Below are positions 1 through 14,099 of a stretch of 64,000 nt of DNA, piece by piece. The stretch spans positions 28,785,257 through 28,849,256 of the forward strand of contig NC_060237.1 in the NCBI RefSeq assembly GCF_021155775.2, read 5' to 3'. The DNA is from Neodiprion pinetum (taxonomy: Eukaryota > Arthropoda > Insecta > Hymenoptera > Diprionidae). The translations under genes were made by a program, and so were the position numbers. Each line of letters starts with the position of its first letter. The first letter of the stretch is position 1. The notes below the pieces were generated by a model. That model made no database searches, was not told the origin of the DNA, and saw nothing but the letters and a program-made list of their open reading frames with translations.

Positions 1-413
1 TTTTAGTAAAAAAAATAAAGTTGTCCCTCTTTTCCAGCGGTTTTGAGTGAATTCCGCTCTTTGATTTATGATTAACAAAAATCAACCAGACTTTCATTTC
101 TAGAAAATCAATTTTTAGTCGATACTTTATTCGTATAATTACATTTACGTGTTGTTAATTCTTCCTGGGATATTTTCCCTGGCTTCCCTGATCCTGCAAG
201 TGTCACAGGATATTACAGCGTCACGCGTGCCTGGATCTGAATGGAAATATTATGCAGAGTATATCGACACCCACGTCTATTCTGCCAACTTTCTGAGGCT
301 TGTAACAGGCGCTAAGTTACGTAGCGTCACGCTAGGTTGACTCGCGACACGTTAACTCCTCCCTTCGTCTAAGTTAACGCCGGGGAATGGTCACTTACAC
401 CCGTCTCGAGACA

Positions 414-706
414 CACGTGCGGTCAGTCAATTTGCATGGAAATATCAGCGGAGTCAGGCTGATCGGTGCAAGATCAAGGGAACCCGGTTTTCTCGAGCCG
501 CACGTGACACGCGTGCGGCCGTCACGTGGTTCAAGAAATTTGCGGGAAAAACCCTGAAACGCTTTGCTCAAAATTATCCCTCGTGAAATTTCGAGCGCGA
601 AAAATTAAATTATCTAGGTATTTGTTATTAATCACCGGTTTGCCAATCGAATCGATTATAGCTATACAGCGATTTTCTCACGGTGACATCGATTTCGCGT
701 CACGTG
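414..706. promoter_or_regulatory. Cluster of four CACGTG E-boxes
   Basis: CACGTG occurs at 414-419, 501-506, 523-528 and 701-706, in CpG-rich sequence with no reading frame. The palindromic core is bound by bHLH factors such as Max/Myc or Clock/Cycle types. Function here is inferred only. Confidence 0.35.
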
Positions 707-783
707 GGTAAATAATGCTTCAATTTATAAACGAGTCACCTTGATGATATTGCAAATGGTGCGATTGATCTGACAATGAATAA

Positions 784-806
784 AGAGAGAGAGAGAGAGA
801 GAGAGA
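784..806 (+). repeat. (GA)n microsatellite
   Basis: Eleven GA units. GAGA-factor sites have this form, but a plain microsatellite is as likely. Confidence 0.9.
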
Positions 807-3800
807 CAGAGATACTTGATTCGTGGGACAAGCTGCGGCTATTATTGGATCCGATATATACTCATACAGCAAAATCTCTCCGCGAGAATCGCGTTGATCA
901 ATTAAATCGGCAGACTCCGCGTCTCAGGCAGCATCGATGCAGTGTCGAGTGTTATTATACCGTTGCACGATCGCTGTAAAGAGGCACGCATGCCTGCAGA
1001 CGCAAATCACTAATTACTCTTTGTGCCAATTCGCAGTATAGGCTATCCGCGTCTTTGAAAGACACTTAACGCAGAGAAAGGTCATGTGGCTTCGATTCTC
1101 ACTGAATTGTAATGACACGTTCTACAATCGGATTGGCATTATTTGATCAGCGCAAAAAGGCGCAGGATTGTATCGCAATCGTTCTGCAAACTCGCCATCT
1201 TCAATTTCGAATGATTTAAAGCGACTTTGAGGGACTTTACGGGCTTTGAACGTAACCATTAAACAATTGGCAATAAATTTCGAAGCAATCTCAAGGCCGA
1301 ACGAAGTCGTGGAAATTACTCGGATGGCTGAGTCGCGATAATTCTTAATAAGCATCTTCGTTTGCGCGACTAGACAATGTAATAAATGTCGCGGGAACCT
1401 GGCCTATTCTGACTCTATGTAGACTCAAGGACTACCACCATCCTTCAAGGATCCGTCGGCGTACTGCACCACTCTCTGCGTGTCTCCTGCATTGATAAGA
1501 GAAGGTAAATGAACGCGAATATAGATATGATAGATTTTGAAAGTAGAAAATAGAAAATCCGGTAATTCACCTGCAATGTTTAAATATCCAATTGCCGATA
1601 TCAGATCTGAGATGTTGAGTAATACCGAAACATTGGCAGAAGGAGATCGGCAATGATGCGTTAAGTCTATAGGTCAATAATTTGCTTCGATTGAATGATC
1701 GAGAAAATCATTGCGTATTCTGCAATACAACCGTCAGTCTGAATCCTCGGAATTACCGTGATTACAAAAATATTTGTAACAAGTTACCGTTACATGCGAT
1801 AAATCCATAAATTATTTCACTTGCATAAGATTCAATTTCAGTGAAATTTTCCCCAACGAAAGGCAAGAAATTATTCGACAAGTTTGACGACCTGGATAAC
1901 TTCAGGTCACATTAAGGGGCGCGGTTTACGTTTCTCCGTTAAACCCGCGGGCATCGACGATGCCAACGATATGTGTATAAGCCAATGCGGTTCGCTTTGT
2001 ACGAAAGGCGGTAAAAGTAAGTCAGACGTTGATAATTTTTGCAACGAACGTGAGGAAACGTGAGGATAACGAGGAGGTCGAATCAAAGAGGAAACTATCG
2101 CGTTCGACGTAGGCCTCGAAAATTGGCGTGACTTGTAAAAATTCGTGAATTTCGAATCCGCCCGTCCAGCATGCGATTCGTGAGGTTGTTACATTGTGTT
2201 ATATTGTTATATGAGCGAGGCGTGAACGCGTTCAAGCGCTTTGTTATGTTCGGCTGAAAAACCGAGGTAATTAAGAGGACGGAATTGCGCCAGAGGTGGG
2301 AATAATTAAGAAGCGGAGTGCAATATAACGGGTATAATCATTGCCACACGTAATACAGTACGTTTCTACGTAATCGGATTACCTTGGACGTTGCCAAACT
2401 AAGGTATATATTATAACGCCGGCTGAGGTTGTGCTACGCCTAATTATTATTCACCAGGAATAGCCGACTAAATAGTGTGCGCATATTTATACGGAGGATA
2501 AAAGCAGAAATAAACGAGGGAATGATTGAAGTGAATGTGCGCACTGTGAGGAAAAAAGAAAAAAAAAACAAAAACAAAAAACCACCTCAAATATTTCATT
2601 GTTAGACGTACAATAACGATAATTTTTGTTATGAATACATGACCGAAGTTACAGTCGATCTCACTATAACTGTATATGCATGTATATATATTGTAGTAAT
2701 ATTGGCTGTAAAATATTTTATATACCTATTGACCGTAAATTTTTTCACCTCGCCGCAGGTATAATAGCTGCGCTTGAAAAACATTTTAAAGGATGATTGC
2801 TCCGACTACGTAAACGCGTTAAATTGTCCAAAGTTGGAGCGATTGCAGGCCTGACGTAAATTCTAGACGTGTACAGGTGCATAAGAAGTATGATTTATTG
2901 TATTGAACACAGCGTTCATAGGCAGAGAATAAGAAACGTTTCGAGATAATGACAACGACGCGAAACGTTGGACAGCCACTTATTTTCCGCCTCATGAAAC
3001 GCCGACGTTTTTGGAATTCGTTACGATGTATGCGCGGCCTGTAACATATATGTGCGATTAAAACCGCGTATAAACTGTACGCGATATTTGACGTTTCACA
3101 AATTTATAGACAGTATAACATCGACCGCGTTCGGCGGCGAACCCGCAACGTACTTTGGTCAAATTTCACATCGATTTCTCGATCGCGGAGATCGGCGACG
3201 CGATTTAACTTCGATGTGCAATTCGCAATAGCCGGGTTTTCTCTTTGTCGAGTCATTAGATCGCGCCGCCTTGTGAAATGTCGTCGGGTTCCGTGCACTC
3301 GTACTGCCGAAAAAACACGATGATGGAGGAAAATATGTAAAAACTGTAAAGCGAACTCGATGATTTTTAGGCAGAGAATTAAAACCGTTTAAAATTACAC
3401 TTCTTCGCCTTCCGGATCGAGTAGTGTATTAATTAGGGCCCGAATAAATATTTATTCGATATTACAAGCATGCACAAATAATACAGGTTTAAAAAACTAA
3501 GATATCGAAAAAAATGGGAACCGCTTTTTCTGGCTCAAACATCTTACTTTACGTGGAAAACCAAATATGGAATGAAAATTATTTAAACGGTAATGATTAT
3601 ATAGACTTTCGCTTACTCGTTAGAAGGAGGAAAAAATCAGGCAGAGATCTGAGGAAAACGAGGTATAAAATTAGGGAGTTCGAATACTGAGAAACCGCGG
3701 TTTTATTCATCATGAGAGTACTTATTACACCTGTTCGGAAAGCCGAGATCGATGTTGCTCAAACCTTGCGGAACACCTTTGAAGTTTGACAAATAATTGG

Positions 3801-3856
3801 ATCGAATCGAACGGGTTCGTGAAACGTTGACATTTTCACGTGGCGCAATGTTGTAT

Positions 3857-3859
3857 TAT

Positions 3860-3898
<39 letters not shown>
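3857..3898 (+). repeat. (AC)n(AT)n compound microsatellite
   Basis: About 7 CA units followed by about 13 TA units. The tyrosine/isoleucine-rich frames it produces on both strands are artefacts. Confidence 0.95.
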
Positions 3899-4985
3899 CC
3901 ATACGTTGATATAAACGTGACGCTTGGAAATGAGAGTTCTCTGTGTTTCGATTTGTCGTCAATTATAGGTGGGATAAAAAAACGAAGTCACTGATCCGTT
4001 GACTATAAATCGCCTTAAAAAAAAAAAATGAATAAATAAAAATGGCAAATTTTCTCAGCGCATCTTTTGAGGTCCACGCATTTTTTTCACCATTGCAACC
4101 GGCAAATTTCCGTCGATAGGAATTACACAGATTTCTGTACCGCAGTTACTTTCATTTAATTCCATTACACCGCGCATAATTCAACAATTTGAGGCATTAT
4201 ATCGATTTGCACAAGCTGATTATATGAGGTTGCGGCTCACGTGTGCAGCGCTCAGACCGAGCGCGTAGGTCCGATTTCGCAACTATTTCCCAAGTGACCG
4301 GGGGCATTGCGGTATGAAATATACGCGACCGGCTAATCTTGTCAAGAAATCTTTCCGCGAAACATGCGTTTAGGCTGTAGTTAGACAGTGGCTGTTCCGC
4401 GCCTACGCCGCGATTATGTATCCAATTCGTTTTTTCCTTCGCCAAAACTTTCACGGTAGGTAATTAGAGAGCGCTTCTTCGTCAGGCCACTGATTTATAA
4501 TATATATCCTATCGCAGGATAATAATTTCAGCGGGTACTTGCGATGGCCACTAAGCTAAAAATACTCGATGCATCGATTAATCGAGTCGAAACAAATAAT
4601 CGAACACAACTCGATGCAACGGGTAAAAATTAATCGATTGATCGATTGTTTCGTATTTGTTTGAAACGGTGCGTATGAAACCAAAATTTCATAAATTTCA
4701 GTGTGTAGTCTTGATAGTGGAAAAGTTTTTTGATACTTCGTAGTTTCATAAAAAATATTTTTCAATTCGAGGTGAAAATATTCATTCATCTTTCACTTGT
4801 TGTATCAAATGGATACTTAGTAAGACGATGATAATAATTGATACTTTGATCATATAAATTTATATTGTATCGTATCGTTCGTGAGAGTAAAAAACAAAAA
4901 ATGATCGTAAGGAAAAATAGTCGAGTCGATCGATTTTGAAATCGCGTTTGAAAAATAATCACTCATACCCGATGAATCGGGAAAA

Positions 4986-5043
4986 ATGCTTTTTTTTTCA
5001 TTCTTCTATTTTTCCGCAAAAGCGAAGAATTATTCCGTGCGTG
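4986..5043 (+). CDS. Alternative candidate first exon with F-rich leader
   Basis: The ATG (A at -3) reads MLFFSFFYFSAKAKNYSVR and then a strong donor G|gtaaga at 5044, again phase 1, so it could also join the 26567 microexon. The leader is encoded by a T-rich run, so hydrophobicity may be accidental. In its favour, the recursive-splice sequence at 11196 lies inside the 21.5-kb intron this exon would create. This is a weak candidate. Confidence 0.2.
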
Positions 5044-8000
5044 GTAAGACAATGCGCGTTTTCTCACGTGACGGGAAATTGCAGCCGCGCCTTTTATCGC
5101 GTGCTGATTTGTTGCTACTGCCGTGTAACGGACGTCTCGAAGTTGTCAAGGCGTCGTCGACGGTTGTCCCTGACATCGCTAGTCACAGTCCGTGTCCTCC
5201 GACGCTTGAAATAACATACGTGAACATTTACGTAGTCGAGAGTTAATCCGCGGAGGTTCGAAAAGAACGAGAGAAACAGAGAGAGGGAGAGGGAGAAGGG
5301 AAAAAGAGTCTTTCCGCTTCCGGTGCGGATTCATCGATGCGGATATTCACGCTGCGTTGCGTTCTAATCCTCTATATTATTCAAAAGAGGACGATAACCC
5401 GATGCGGAAGATTTCGTAACACCTCGTCGTCGGATTCTCGACTTCTCAAATCGAAACATATCGCATATGTAAGGTTATACATGTATAGCTTCGCTGTAAC
5501 GCGCCTTGATCTAACAACTCCCGCAGCTGCCACCTGTTGCGATTATAATCCAAACATTTTCTTGTGAAAGATATTTAATTGAATCAATCGAGCGAAATAG
5601 AGTGCCGATTTCGAATTTCGACACTCCTGATTCATCGAAACTTTGCCTTACTGTTCAGACTCGGTGACAGATTCCGACACCTTAAGTCCAGCCTCTCAGC
5701 GTCAACAACATGCCACTTGGAATAAAACGCGGCCAATTTTCTTCCTACGGTAGAATTTCGACAGGACAGAAGGATTTTATGGGGTAGAAAGTCGTGCGCT
5801 TCCAAATTTTTAACCAATTCTACAACGACTCCTCATAATTTCACGTACTTTTCAACGATTATCTCGGTTGCGGTATCTTTTCACCGCATCGTTTCAACGA
5901 AAAATTCAAGTACAAAGAACGAATAAAATATACCAAGTAAAAATCAACCACTGTGAAAATCTCAAAGCATACGTAATGCTGTTAACTTGACTGAGCTGCG
6001 ATACAAAAGCGACGGCTGGGTGATAAGAAGAGTCCTAATCACCGCCAATAATCGACTCGCGGATTACGCAGAGAATCTTGTAACCTCGTGTACTGATGTC
6101 GTACTTACTCTGCAGAAATATACGCGTCAGTTTCAGTTTCAGCTTCGGATTCCGAGCAGCGATTCTCTCGCCGATGCCTATCGAACGACGGTGACGATCC
6201 CGGCTTGTTTAGCGGTCGAATCTCGCGGCCGATCTTCGCACGCTAGACTCTCAGATCTCGGATAAGGCTCGCCTGCATCCGCGTTTTGTACGAGATAATG
6301 CAGACGTAAGATCTGAGCAGGTTACGCGGCGTCGAGCCGGCGTTACGATAACGGAAGGTTCGGTTTTGCCTCCGTAGGTGAGACGGACAAACGAGGCTGT
6401 AAAGGTATCACCTTCTCCTCGGCGAACCTGTTCAGCTGCTTCGGTAGTTTTCCGATTTCCGCGTTTCTTACGCATCTTGACCACCGCAATTTCCAAATTC
6501 AAACCGAGTCTCGAACGGTTACGCGATCGCAGGTCTATAATTTTATTCAAAAGTACCCCGATCCGAACTCCAGGTATCCAGGTATCCTTTTACGGGAGAC
6601 TCGAGTCGGTCACTTCACTCGATGCGAGGCAGTCGAGAAACTTTTTTCGTCAATGCTTCCTCTCTGACAGATCGGCCAGATCAGCTGATGGATCGAATTG
6701 CGGAATTCGATCAGGTTTTTAGCCGATCTTAAGCTGACGTTTCCTGAACCTTTACAATACGAAGAATTAGAATGAGAGAGATTTGTGACGAATGGAAAGC
6801 TTGCGCGGTATGACGGAGAGTGATATTAAATTTTGTCACACGGAGACATTTTTGGCGCTGATACAATCGGCTTGCGCAATAATAACGCTTGAACTTGGCT
6901 TCTGCATTCATCGTCGGCCACTTTCTCTGCAGTTACATATTTCTCACTTCCTCGGCTTTTCGTGTTAGGCGGCGATTATAAAGCTCTTTCGCAACTTTCG
7001 GCGAACATTCTTCCTTCCGTTGACGTCGGTTGGTGTTATAATAACTTTAGAAAACCGATAGAAGTCGAGGCGCCTCTTTTTATTCTTCGCATTCGTCTTA
7101 TACGATCTTCTTCCGCGTGAATAATTACTTTCGCATAAAATTAACGGTGAAAATTTTCTATCCTATTATGAAATCAACGTTGGATAATGACTCGGCCGCG
7201 CGGCGTAGCTTCTACTAGAAATAGTTAATTCTAATCCCGTCGCTTTTAAGGGACAGACGCCGCGGCCATATAAGTATTTACAACTTACACGTTGACCCAT
7301 TTCAAAATCTTCCAGCCCAAAGTATTTATATAAAGTCAATTTTTAAACGTCAATTCATGGAAATCTCTCTTCTACCTACCTATCTCGATAACTGTTTTCT
7401 CGTTGGTTTCTTGTCCGTTGAATAAGAGCGATTAGCAGCCCTTCGAGCAACTAGAAGTCCTCAATCGTCTGCAAGAGTTGGGCAAGATCTGAGTCGCGCT
7501 TTCCATTTAATATCGCTTCTCCGCGCGGTTGAAACCGCGAAGCGTGGTTTGATTTCAATTCCGCAACGACTCTCATCTAACGTGGTGTACTTAATAATCC
7601 GATGTCGCGTCTTTTTTCCATAAATTAACATCCGTTCGACCGATCATCGAACTTATTATCGCAACTTATTTTCATCGGTCAGCTTCGACAAGGTTCTGCA
7701 ACGCGATCGCTGCATCGGCGCTTCTCCTTTCACCTCGTATTGTGAATCGGCCGATAATTTTCATCGAAACGATTTCTCGATCACAGGGATCGCGTGAGAT
7801 CCACTGCTCTGGGAAATCGCACTCTCCGGTTACAAGGTGTACACAAAGGATTACGCCGGCATTATCCGCGCAACTTGCCGCGAGGTGTGCAATTCTACGG
7901 AGAAGAATATGATTGGCTGTAAAAATGTGGAAATGCAGAAGCGTCTTCTATCCTCTTCGCGATTTTTTCCCAGCTTCTGATCCATCCAGTGTTTCATCCA

Positions 8001-8337
8001 TCGCGCACATGTTTATTTACCCGGCAGATCGTGGCTATGATTCTGCAGGTGTATATATGTACAATAATTACTTCAATTACACGCCGCGCGCTGAGCGATG
8101 ATGTTGGCAGAATCCGAGTTTCACTTTGATTCGAAATAGCTGGAGATATATTTCACGTCATTCTAGACACGAGAAAACTGCTCGAATGACTCCGTTGAGC
8201 TCGATGATACATCTCTCCTCGCTTGCACACTGTCCGGCTCAACATATTTTTCATTCCAAAGTCGGACGGATAATTAGTCGAGACGGGTTTGCGTGCTTTT
8301 TGTGTCTATGAGAGAGTAATTTGTGCGACGGAATTTT

Positions 8338-8723
8338 AGTTCCGAATTCGTAAAGTTCCGAAAACGCGTAATTCCGAATCGTTTGGTAACGAAGCTTGAG
8401 TAAAACAATCAAACTTTTACGAAGTAACAAAGTTCCGGATGATCGGAAGCCCGACGGCTCAGAGTTCCGAAAACTCAGGTTACGATAAAGGAAAGTACCA
8501 AAAGCGCAAATTCCGAAAAATAATTTTGATAGAATAAAATATGCCGATCACTCGGAATTTCGATGATTCAAATTTATTAATTTCTCATTTTCGCACTTTC
8601 GGAACTTTGACTTGTCGGACGTTTCGTAAAAGTTTCATTTCTTTACTTTAAGTTTAGTTAAGTAAGTCGCCACCAAAAAATTTGGAATTTGGTACTATCG
8701 GAACTTTTCAAATTCGGAATACG
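8338..8723. repeat. Foldback element built from TTCCGAA words
   Basis: The left half carries repeated TTCCGA (about 8340, 8356, 8373, 8433, 8465, 8512) and the right half the complement TCGGAA (about 8556, 8600, 8699, 8714). The ends pair: CCGAATTcGtaAAGTTCCGA on the left against CCGAATTtGaaAAGTTCCGA from the right complement. Further in, AAACTTTTACGAA (8411-8423) pairs perfectly with its complement at 8623-8635. There is no coding capacity. It is probably a non-autonomous foldback/MITE-type element. Confidence 0.6.
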
Positions 8724-9566
8724 TGACAATGTTATTATACGGTTGAACTCAGACATCGTGGATCAATCATATCGAGGAAAGACTGCAGTCGGAGTTTTGA
8801 AGTAATCTCTGCACTTCCTCAAACCCACTTTCGAAGTCACTGCATCGTGCGCCGATTGGGTATGCGTGCAGGTTGCTGTTGAATGTCGAGAGAACGACGA
8901 CAGGTCTCACCTTCCTTAACCATAAATCAATGCAGATTGTGCGAGCGGTACAAGGCGTGTCAAAATTAGCATCTCTTACACTCCGTTTAAGGGAAAAACC
9001 AATCCGTATTGTAATTTTTTTAAATACCCAGTCGAACAGCAATCACAGACAAAAAAGAAATTCCGATCAAAGCCAACACCGACGTTGGAAGTCTGGAGAA
9101 ATGTTTGAAATACCATCGCAGGAAATCTATGGAAACTGGAAAATAATTCGAAACAAATCGAAAATCCATTTCATTCAGGTGCCGACCGATCGAAGTTGGA
9201 AAAAATCAGTGGCATTGCAATTATGGAAAGTAGAAAATCCAATTTATCGAACCTCGAGTCACTGACATTCTTTATTACATTACGAAAATTGAACCTTTCA
9301 TTAGTACAGCTATGAGTGAAAAAAAATCTGGTGATCTAGATCGAACCTCATCTGTTTGAAGGCCTCGATCTTGATTTATTCATTTCTATTTCCTTTTTTA
9401 AGCATCTGGTCAATTTATGGTCTCTGAGAAATGCGTTCAAGATTAGTGCATATTAAAATATAAGATACAGCTTCTGTTACATATAAATATAATATCCTCG
9501 TCTTACCGTTCCGAATTTAGCATGATGGTACAGAATGAGTCTGAGTTTTAATGTAACAGTATTGGT

Positions 9567-9582
9567 AAAAAAAAAAAAAAAA
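9567..9582 (+). repeat. Poly(A) tract
   Basis: 16 A in a row, with no upstream element recognised as a retroposed body. Confidence 0.9.
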
Positions 9583-11170
9583 CATCTGTCCGTCGGCGAT
9601 GATTTGCATCATTGCAATATCCTGTAATGCACGATCATGTTCGTGTTGAAGAGATTCTGTCGACAGGGTTCATAACACGTTTGCCCGAGTTCATTAGCAC
9701 AATCCTTGGTTCTGGTAAACGGTTTCGAAATACACGATTATTCGTAAGAACAAGGATGAAAATACATATTCACATTTTATGGTGCGGATTTTATTCGTAA
9801 TTTTGAAACGAACAATAGTAGGTTATGCGTGTTGGAAATCGAAGAAGAGATTCATCGATGTCTCAATACTGACTTTTTTAGATTTTGCGCCTAGTAACTT
9901 TTGCAGTGATTACATATACTTTTCACAACATGAAATATATCCTGGATATTTGAAATTGATTACCCCCTTAAGATCTGCGCGGGTGAGTGATAATTTCTAC
10001 GTTCAAACGACGAATTAGCGCCACTTTTGTAGTATAACATCGCAGTGTAACGCAGGCTGTAAAATGTATGATCCGCCTAATTACAACGAGCGTCAATTTG
10101 GTTCGTCTTGCTTTCTAGTACAGGTATAATCGTTACAATACAATTGTACGTGATCGTTAAGCAAATCCCATCAACTAGTGTGACCGTAGCTGATTCCCGC
10201 ATTCGCGCGTGTCTAATAACCACGTATTGTGGAATGGCCTGCAATTGAATACCGCGGGTACGTCTGCGCTCCGCGAATTTCACAGCGATGTAATTTCGAG
10301 CGTCTAAACTGTTCGGGACTTGGACACAGTCGATATTTCTAATTCTATTTCCCAACATTCCAGCTCTCCTTCGTCTCCGTCATCTCCTTTGAAATACCTC
10401 CGCCATTGCGCAAAGGCCTTTCTGCACAGCCGATGGGTGCAGCGTATGCAAAGCGGTGAATTGTCGCGTTTCTGTTGCAATTTCAAGAAGAAGATGAACT
10501 GACGCGATTGTCGAGCCGCGATTCTCGCCACTCCGCATTGTTCGTAGATCGTTGCTGGACGCCTGCGAAGCAAGACAACAAGTTGCGAAGGCTCGAATGA
10601 ATGAACGAATGAACGTGAAATGAATGCCTGCAAACGACCGGAGACGTGAATGGCGATTGTCGGTGCAGCCAGTCGCCGGATGATATCCTAGAACAGAAAT
10701 AATTATCCTAAATCATATTCGCACGATTCCTGCCGAGAGTTTCGAACCGAGCTGCGCGTTCTTATCTCGCATTAAAATCTCCAGACAAACAGTACGCAGG
10801 CTGGATACGTGCGGAGTACGAATTGGGAAAAATATGAAACGCTGCCGGAGGCCGGCTGCTTATGCCAACAGCCCGAAGGCGAAGATTGAATCTCGCTATA
10901 AATCTGACAGAAATTGCTTTTGTAAACTGGACGCGTATGGCGTCCCTCAAACCCGTGAATTCAGAAGAGAAAGGTCTCTGAATGTGTTTACTACTGTTTT
11001 AAAGAAGAAAAAAAGAAAAATTCAATGAACATGTGTTTGCGACAGGTTTACCTGTTTCATTTATCAGAGAAATAAAAACTGAACTATGACGGGTGTTTTA
11101 ATATTTTTGTAAAAATTCAAATTTACCGATTACCGAAATATGTGCCCACTTCGATCGGTTTTTTATACAG

Positions 11171-11202
11171 TTTTTTTTTTGTTTCTTCTGTTACAGGTAA
11201 GA
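11171..11202 (+). promoter_or_regulatory. Recursive (ratchet) splice site candidate
   Basis: A 20-nt pyrimidine tract (ten T, then gtttcttctgttacag) is joined directly to gtaaga, giving AG|GT at 11196/11197 with no exon between. This is the form of the ratcheting sites known from very long insect introns. It implies a + strand intron crossing this point. Confidence 0.5.
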
Positions 11203-13533
11203 TTTGGATTCGGGAATCATCGACGGATGAATCGAATATGCAGATTGCAGAGCGTAATATGCATTGAATCACCTTATGCGCAGTTGCACGGCTGCGTGAT
11301 AATCATGCAAATCAAGGGTCACGGTATTGTGCAGATTATAAAAGCACGCAGAACACAAACATCGCTATTCGTCTCGGCACTTGAGAGCTAAAGTGTAAAA
11401 TTTACATTCAACGTGTATCAGAGTCGGAGGCTCCTCATTAACCGCTGACTTCTGATCCTTGTCTCCCTGTCTCACTCTCTTTTTCTCTTGTTCTTCTCAT
11501 TCTGCATTTTTAAGACCCGGGAACAACGTGCATTTGTGAGTCGGTATATTATATTTTCACCATCGATTTCACTATTAACTGAGTGACGCAAAGCGAGTTC
11601 GAAAATCGAGTGATGATTTTCTTTCTTCGTTCATCAAACTTGACGAAAAACAAGAAATACACACGTTGACTGAAATTTTTATCGGCGAACTTTTCGACGT
11701 CGTCTCCCAGGCAGTTTGGTCCGCTATTAATTCAGCCTCCGTATATCCGCTTCACGTTCTCTCTTGTATTACAGAGGTATATGTATATAATCCCTCCACA
11801 CATCAGGCCTATGTAATTAATTCAGACGTAAATGCGTGCTGCACGTAGATGTCCGACCGGCTCTTATTACCCCCATTAGTTGAGCATCTGTGTAATGTTG
11901 ATACAATTTAATCACGCGTGGTGCATGAATTAACGACCCTCTTGCAGACTATTACGCGAGAAACTCGCCGCTCTTTGATCATTTACTCAATCGTTGATCT
12001 CAATGATCGATCGTAGGAATTCGTTCTAATCCGTTTGCCAAACACATTTGCGATACAATACTTTTTGGACAAAACGCTGCTGAGTTAAATTTGGAGAGTA
12101 AAATTTCCCATCAATTACGGTTCTCTTTGGGCATCGTGAAAATATTTTTCAACCTCTTCGTGATTCCGAGGGTTTTCATTTCGTTCGAGCCGAGAGGTCG
12201 AGAGGTCGACGCGTTAATCAGAGTTGAACGAATCCGTAAAGGTCGAGGAGTCTCGCCTTATCGTTAGAAAGTGCAATCTTAGCGCACGCCTCGTTTTAAT
12301 TAGTATTCAAATGAGAACGAGCCGGGTTGATGAATATAATGGGCGCATTTCTGCATAACAGAATAATACGGAAGTGCATCGGCTGCTGGTACTTGCAGAG
12401 TATAAAATAGCATGTAACGTGTTGTAATTATATCGAGAGCCGCGTGGTTTAGGGGAAAATATGCGACTAAGGAGTCGAGACATCTCAATTTCAACTTCGT
12501 GATAAGTACAAATCAAGTGCAGATTTCATATTCAATCTCATGTAAATTTCGCAATTCGTTGGGCCAATTAATCGACCCGGTATTTCGCGAGTGTAAAATA
12601 ATAATATCAGTTTGCAACACGACTGCGTCGATCATTTCCGCTGCGAGTGAACTGCATCGGTACACGCCTCGTGTACATAATATACGAGAGTTAACGTCAA
12701 TCCGGCAAAACTACGTGAAAGTTAATTGTAAATAGAATCAGAAACGACCCCGTTGCAAGCGGCGCTAATCCGATCAGCCGCTCATTATTCAAATGGAAGT
12801 TCTCCGTCTGCGGAGTATGATTGAACAGCTGCGGAGATTCTGGGCGAAATTACACGAGTTACTCGAAATGTCGATCATTCCGATTTATCGTTACTCGCGC
12901 CTAATCGATGCTTCATATTAGAATTTACGGTGCACCAAGCGGCGATGATCCGAATGATTACTCTTTCAAATACGATCACTGGAGGTTGGATCGATGCAAT
13001 TTTTGCACTGAACCGATCTTGGCTGTATCGAAAATGCTTGATATGATAATTGGATTCGGTTTTAATGCATTCCGGCTAGACCGAGGCTGATATTATACGC
13101 ACAGGTGTCCGTGAATCCGATATTATAACGTTTTTTCACTCGTCTGCGTCAATTATCGCTGACAAAACTACCTATCCTATAATCGTAAAATTTGTTATTT
13201 AGATATTTGGGTACCTACTCAGAGTGGCACAGGGACTTCTCTTAGTCGAAAGAAATCTATTTATCGATATTTTGTAGTTGATTCGCGTCACCGATATTCT
13301 CACACTTCGATTCTCGACGTTGAATAAAATTATTTTTTTCACGTCTCCGTTCGACCACTGCTGGATAAATTTTAGGATGGAAAGTTGGTCACGTCGTGAA
13401 TGTAATACGTAAAAATTAACGAGCATGGTTAAATCCTTGTACACCTTCGAATCCTGGTTTTTAGTCAAATCGGACAGCTTTCTCCGATCCTAAATCAAAT
13501 TTGGTGCAGTGACCTGAAGAAATGAAGTAAAAG

Positions 13534-13551
13534 AAAAAAAAAAAAAAAAAA
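13534..13551 (+). repeat. Poly(A) tract
   Basis: A run of about 18 A, preceded by aagtaaaag. No retroposon body is identified. Confidence 0.85.
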
Positions 13552-14099
13552 CACCTTCAGTCGAAATTAAATTAAAAACCATGCAGTGAAATCTGCGACT
13601 GTAGAAATTTAGCGGCATACATATGTATCCCAAAATGATAATCATCATCAGCGAGACTGTATTAAATGCTGTTGCAACGAAATGACACGTAAAATGCGTA
13701 TAATCGTATCGCATTAATATCACCGCCGGAAGCGATTCGCAAGGATTATACGACCGCGACTGATCTCTGGATCCGTGGGCAAAGTTTATTGGCATATGCG
13801 AAAGGCGATAACGTTCTAATCTCGGGTTTATGTCGACACCCCGTTGCCGCGACCGGAAGACCTGAAGCCAAGGTGACGGCAATGCAGGTTGGTTTTTCAA
13901 TTAAGACGGTGTGAAGTCCGTGCAAAATCCAGAACCGTGCGATGCAATTAGCTTGCAAGCTGTCTGATTTACTGTGCAGTCGTTTGCCGCGCCGGCAGAT
14001 ATTTATTAGCTCGGATTAAATTGACTCGCGCGAGTCCTTCGGCGGCTCTATCTTGTATAATTAAGTTGCGAAATTTTTCGCGCGCAAATCGCAGCCGCA

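Larger units (their letters stand above)
1..4985. other. No gene recognised
   Basis: Apart from the E-box cluster and two microsatellites I see only AT-biased noncoding sequence. No frame exceeds what chance gives. A weak acceptor/donor abutment (cgccgcag|gtataat) occurs at 2758/2759. Confidence 0.5.
5044..11170. other. No gene recognised; foldback at 8.3-8.7 kb
   Basis: Short frames only. A 130-codon frame at 8873-9265 has low-complexity composition and no start or splice support. The stretch could be intron if the gene's first exon lies to the left. Confidence 0.5.

Noticed and set aside
3759..3994. Frames rich in Ile/Tyr on both strands
   Set aside because: Products of the CA/TA microsatellite.
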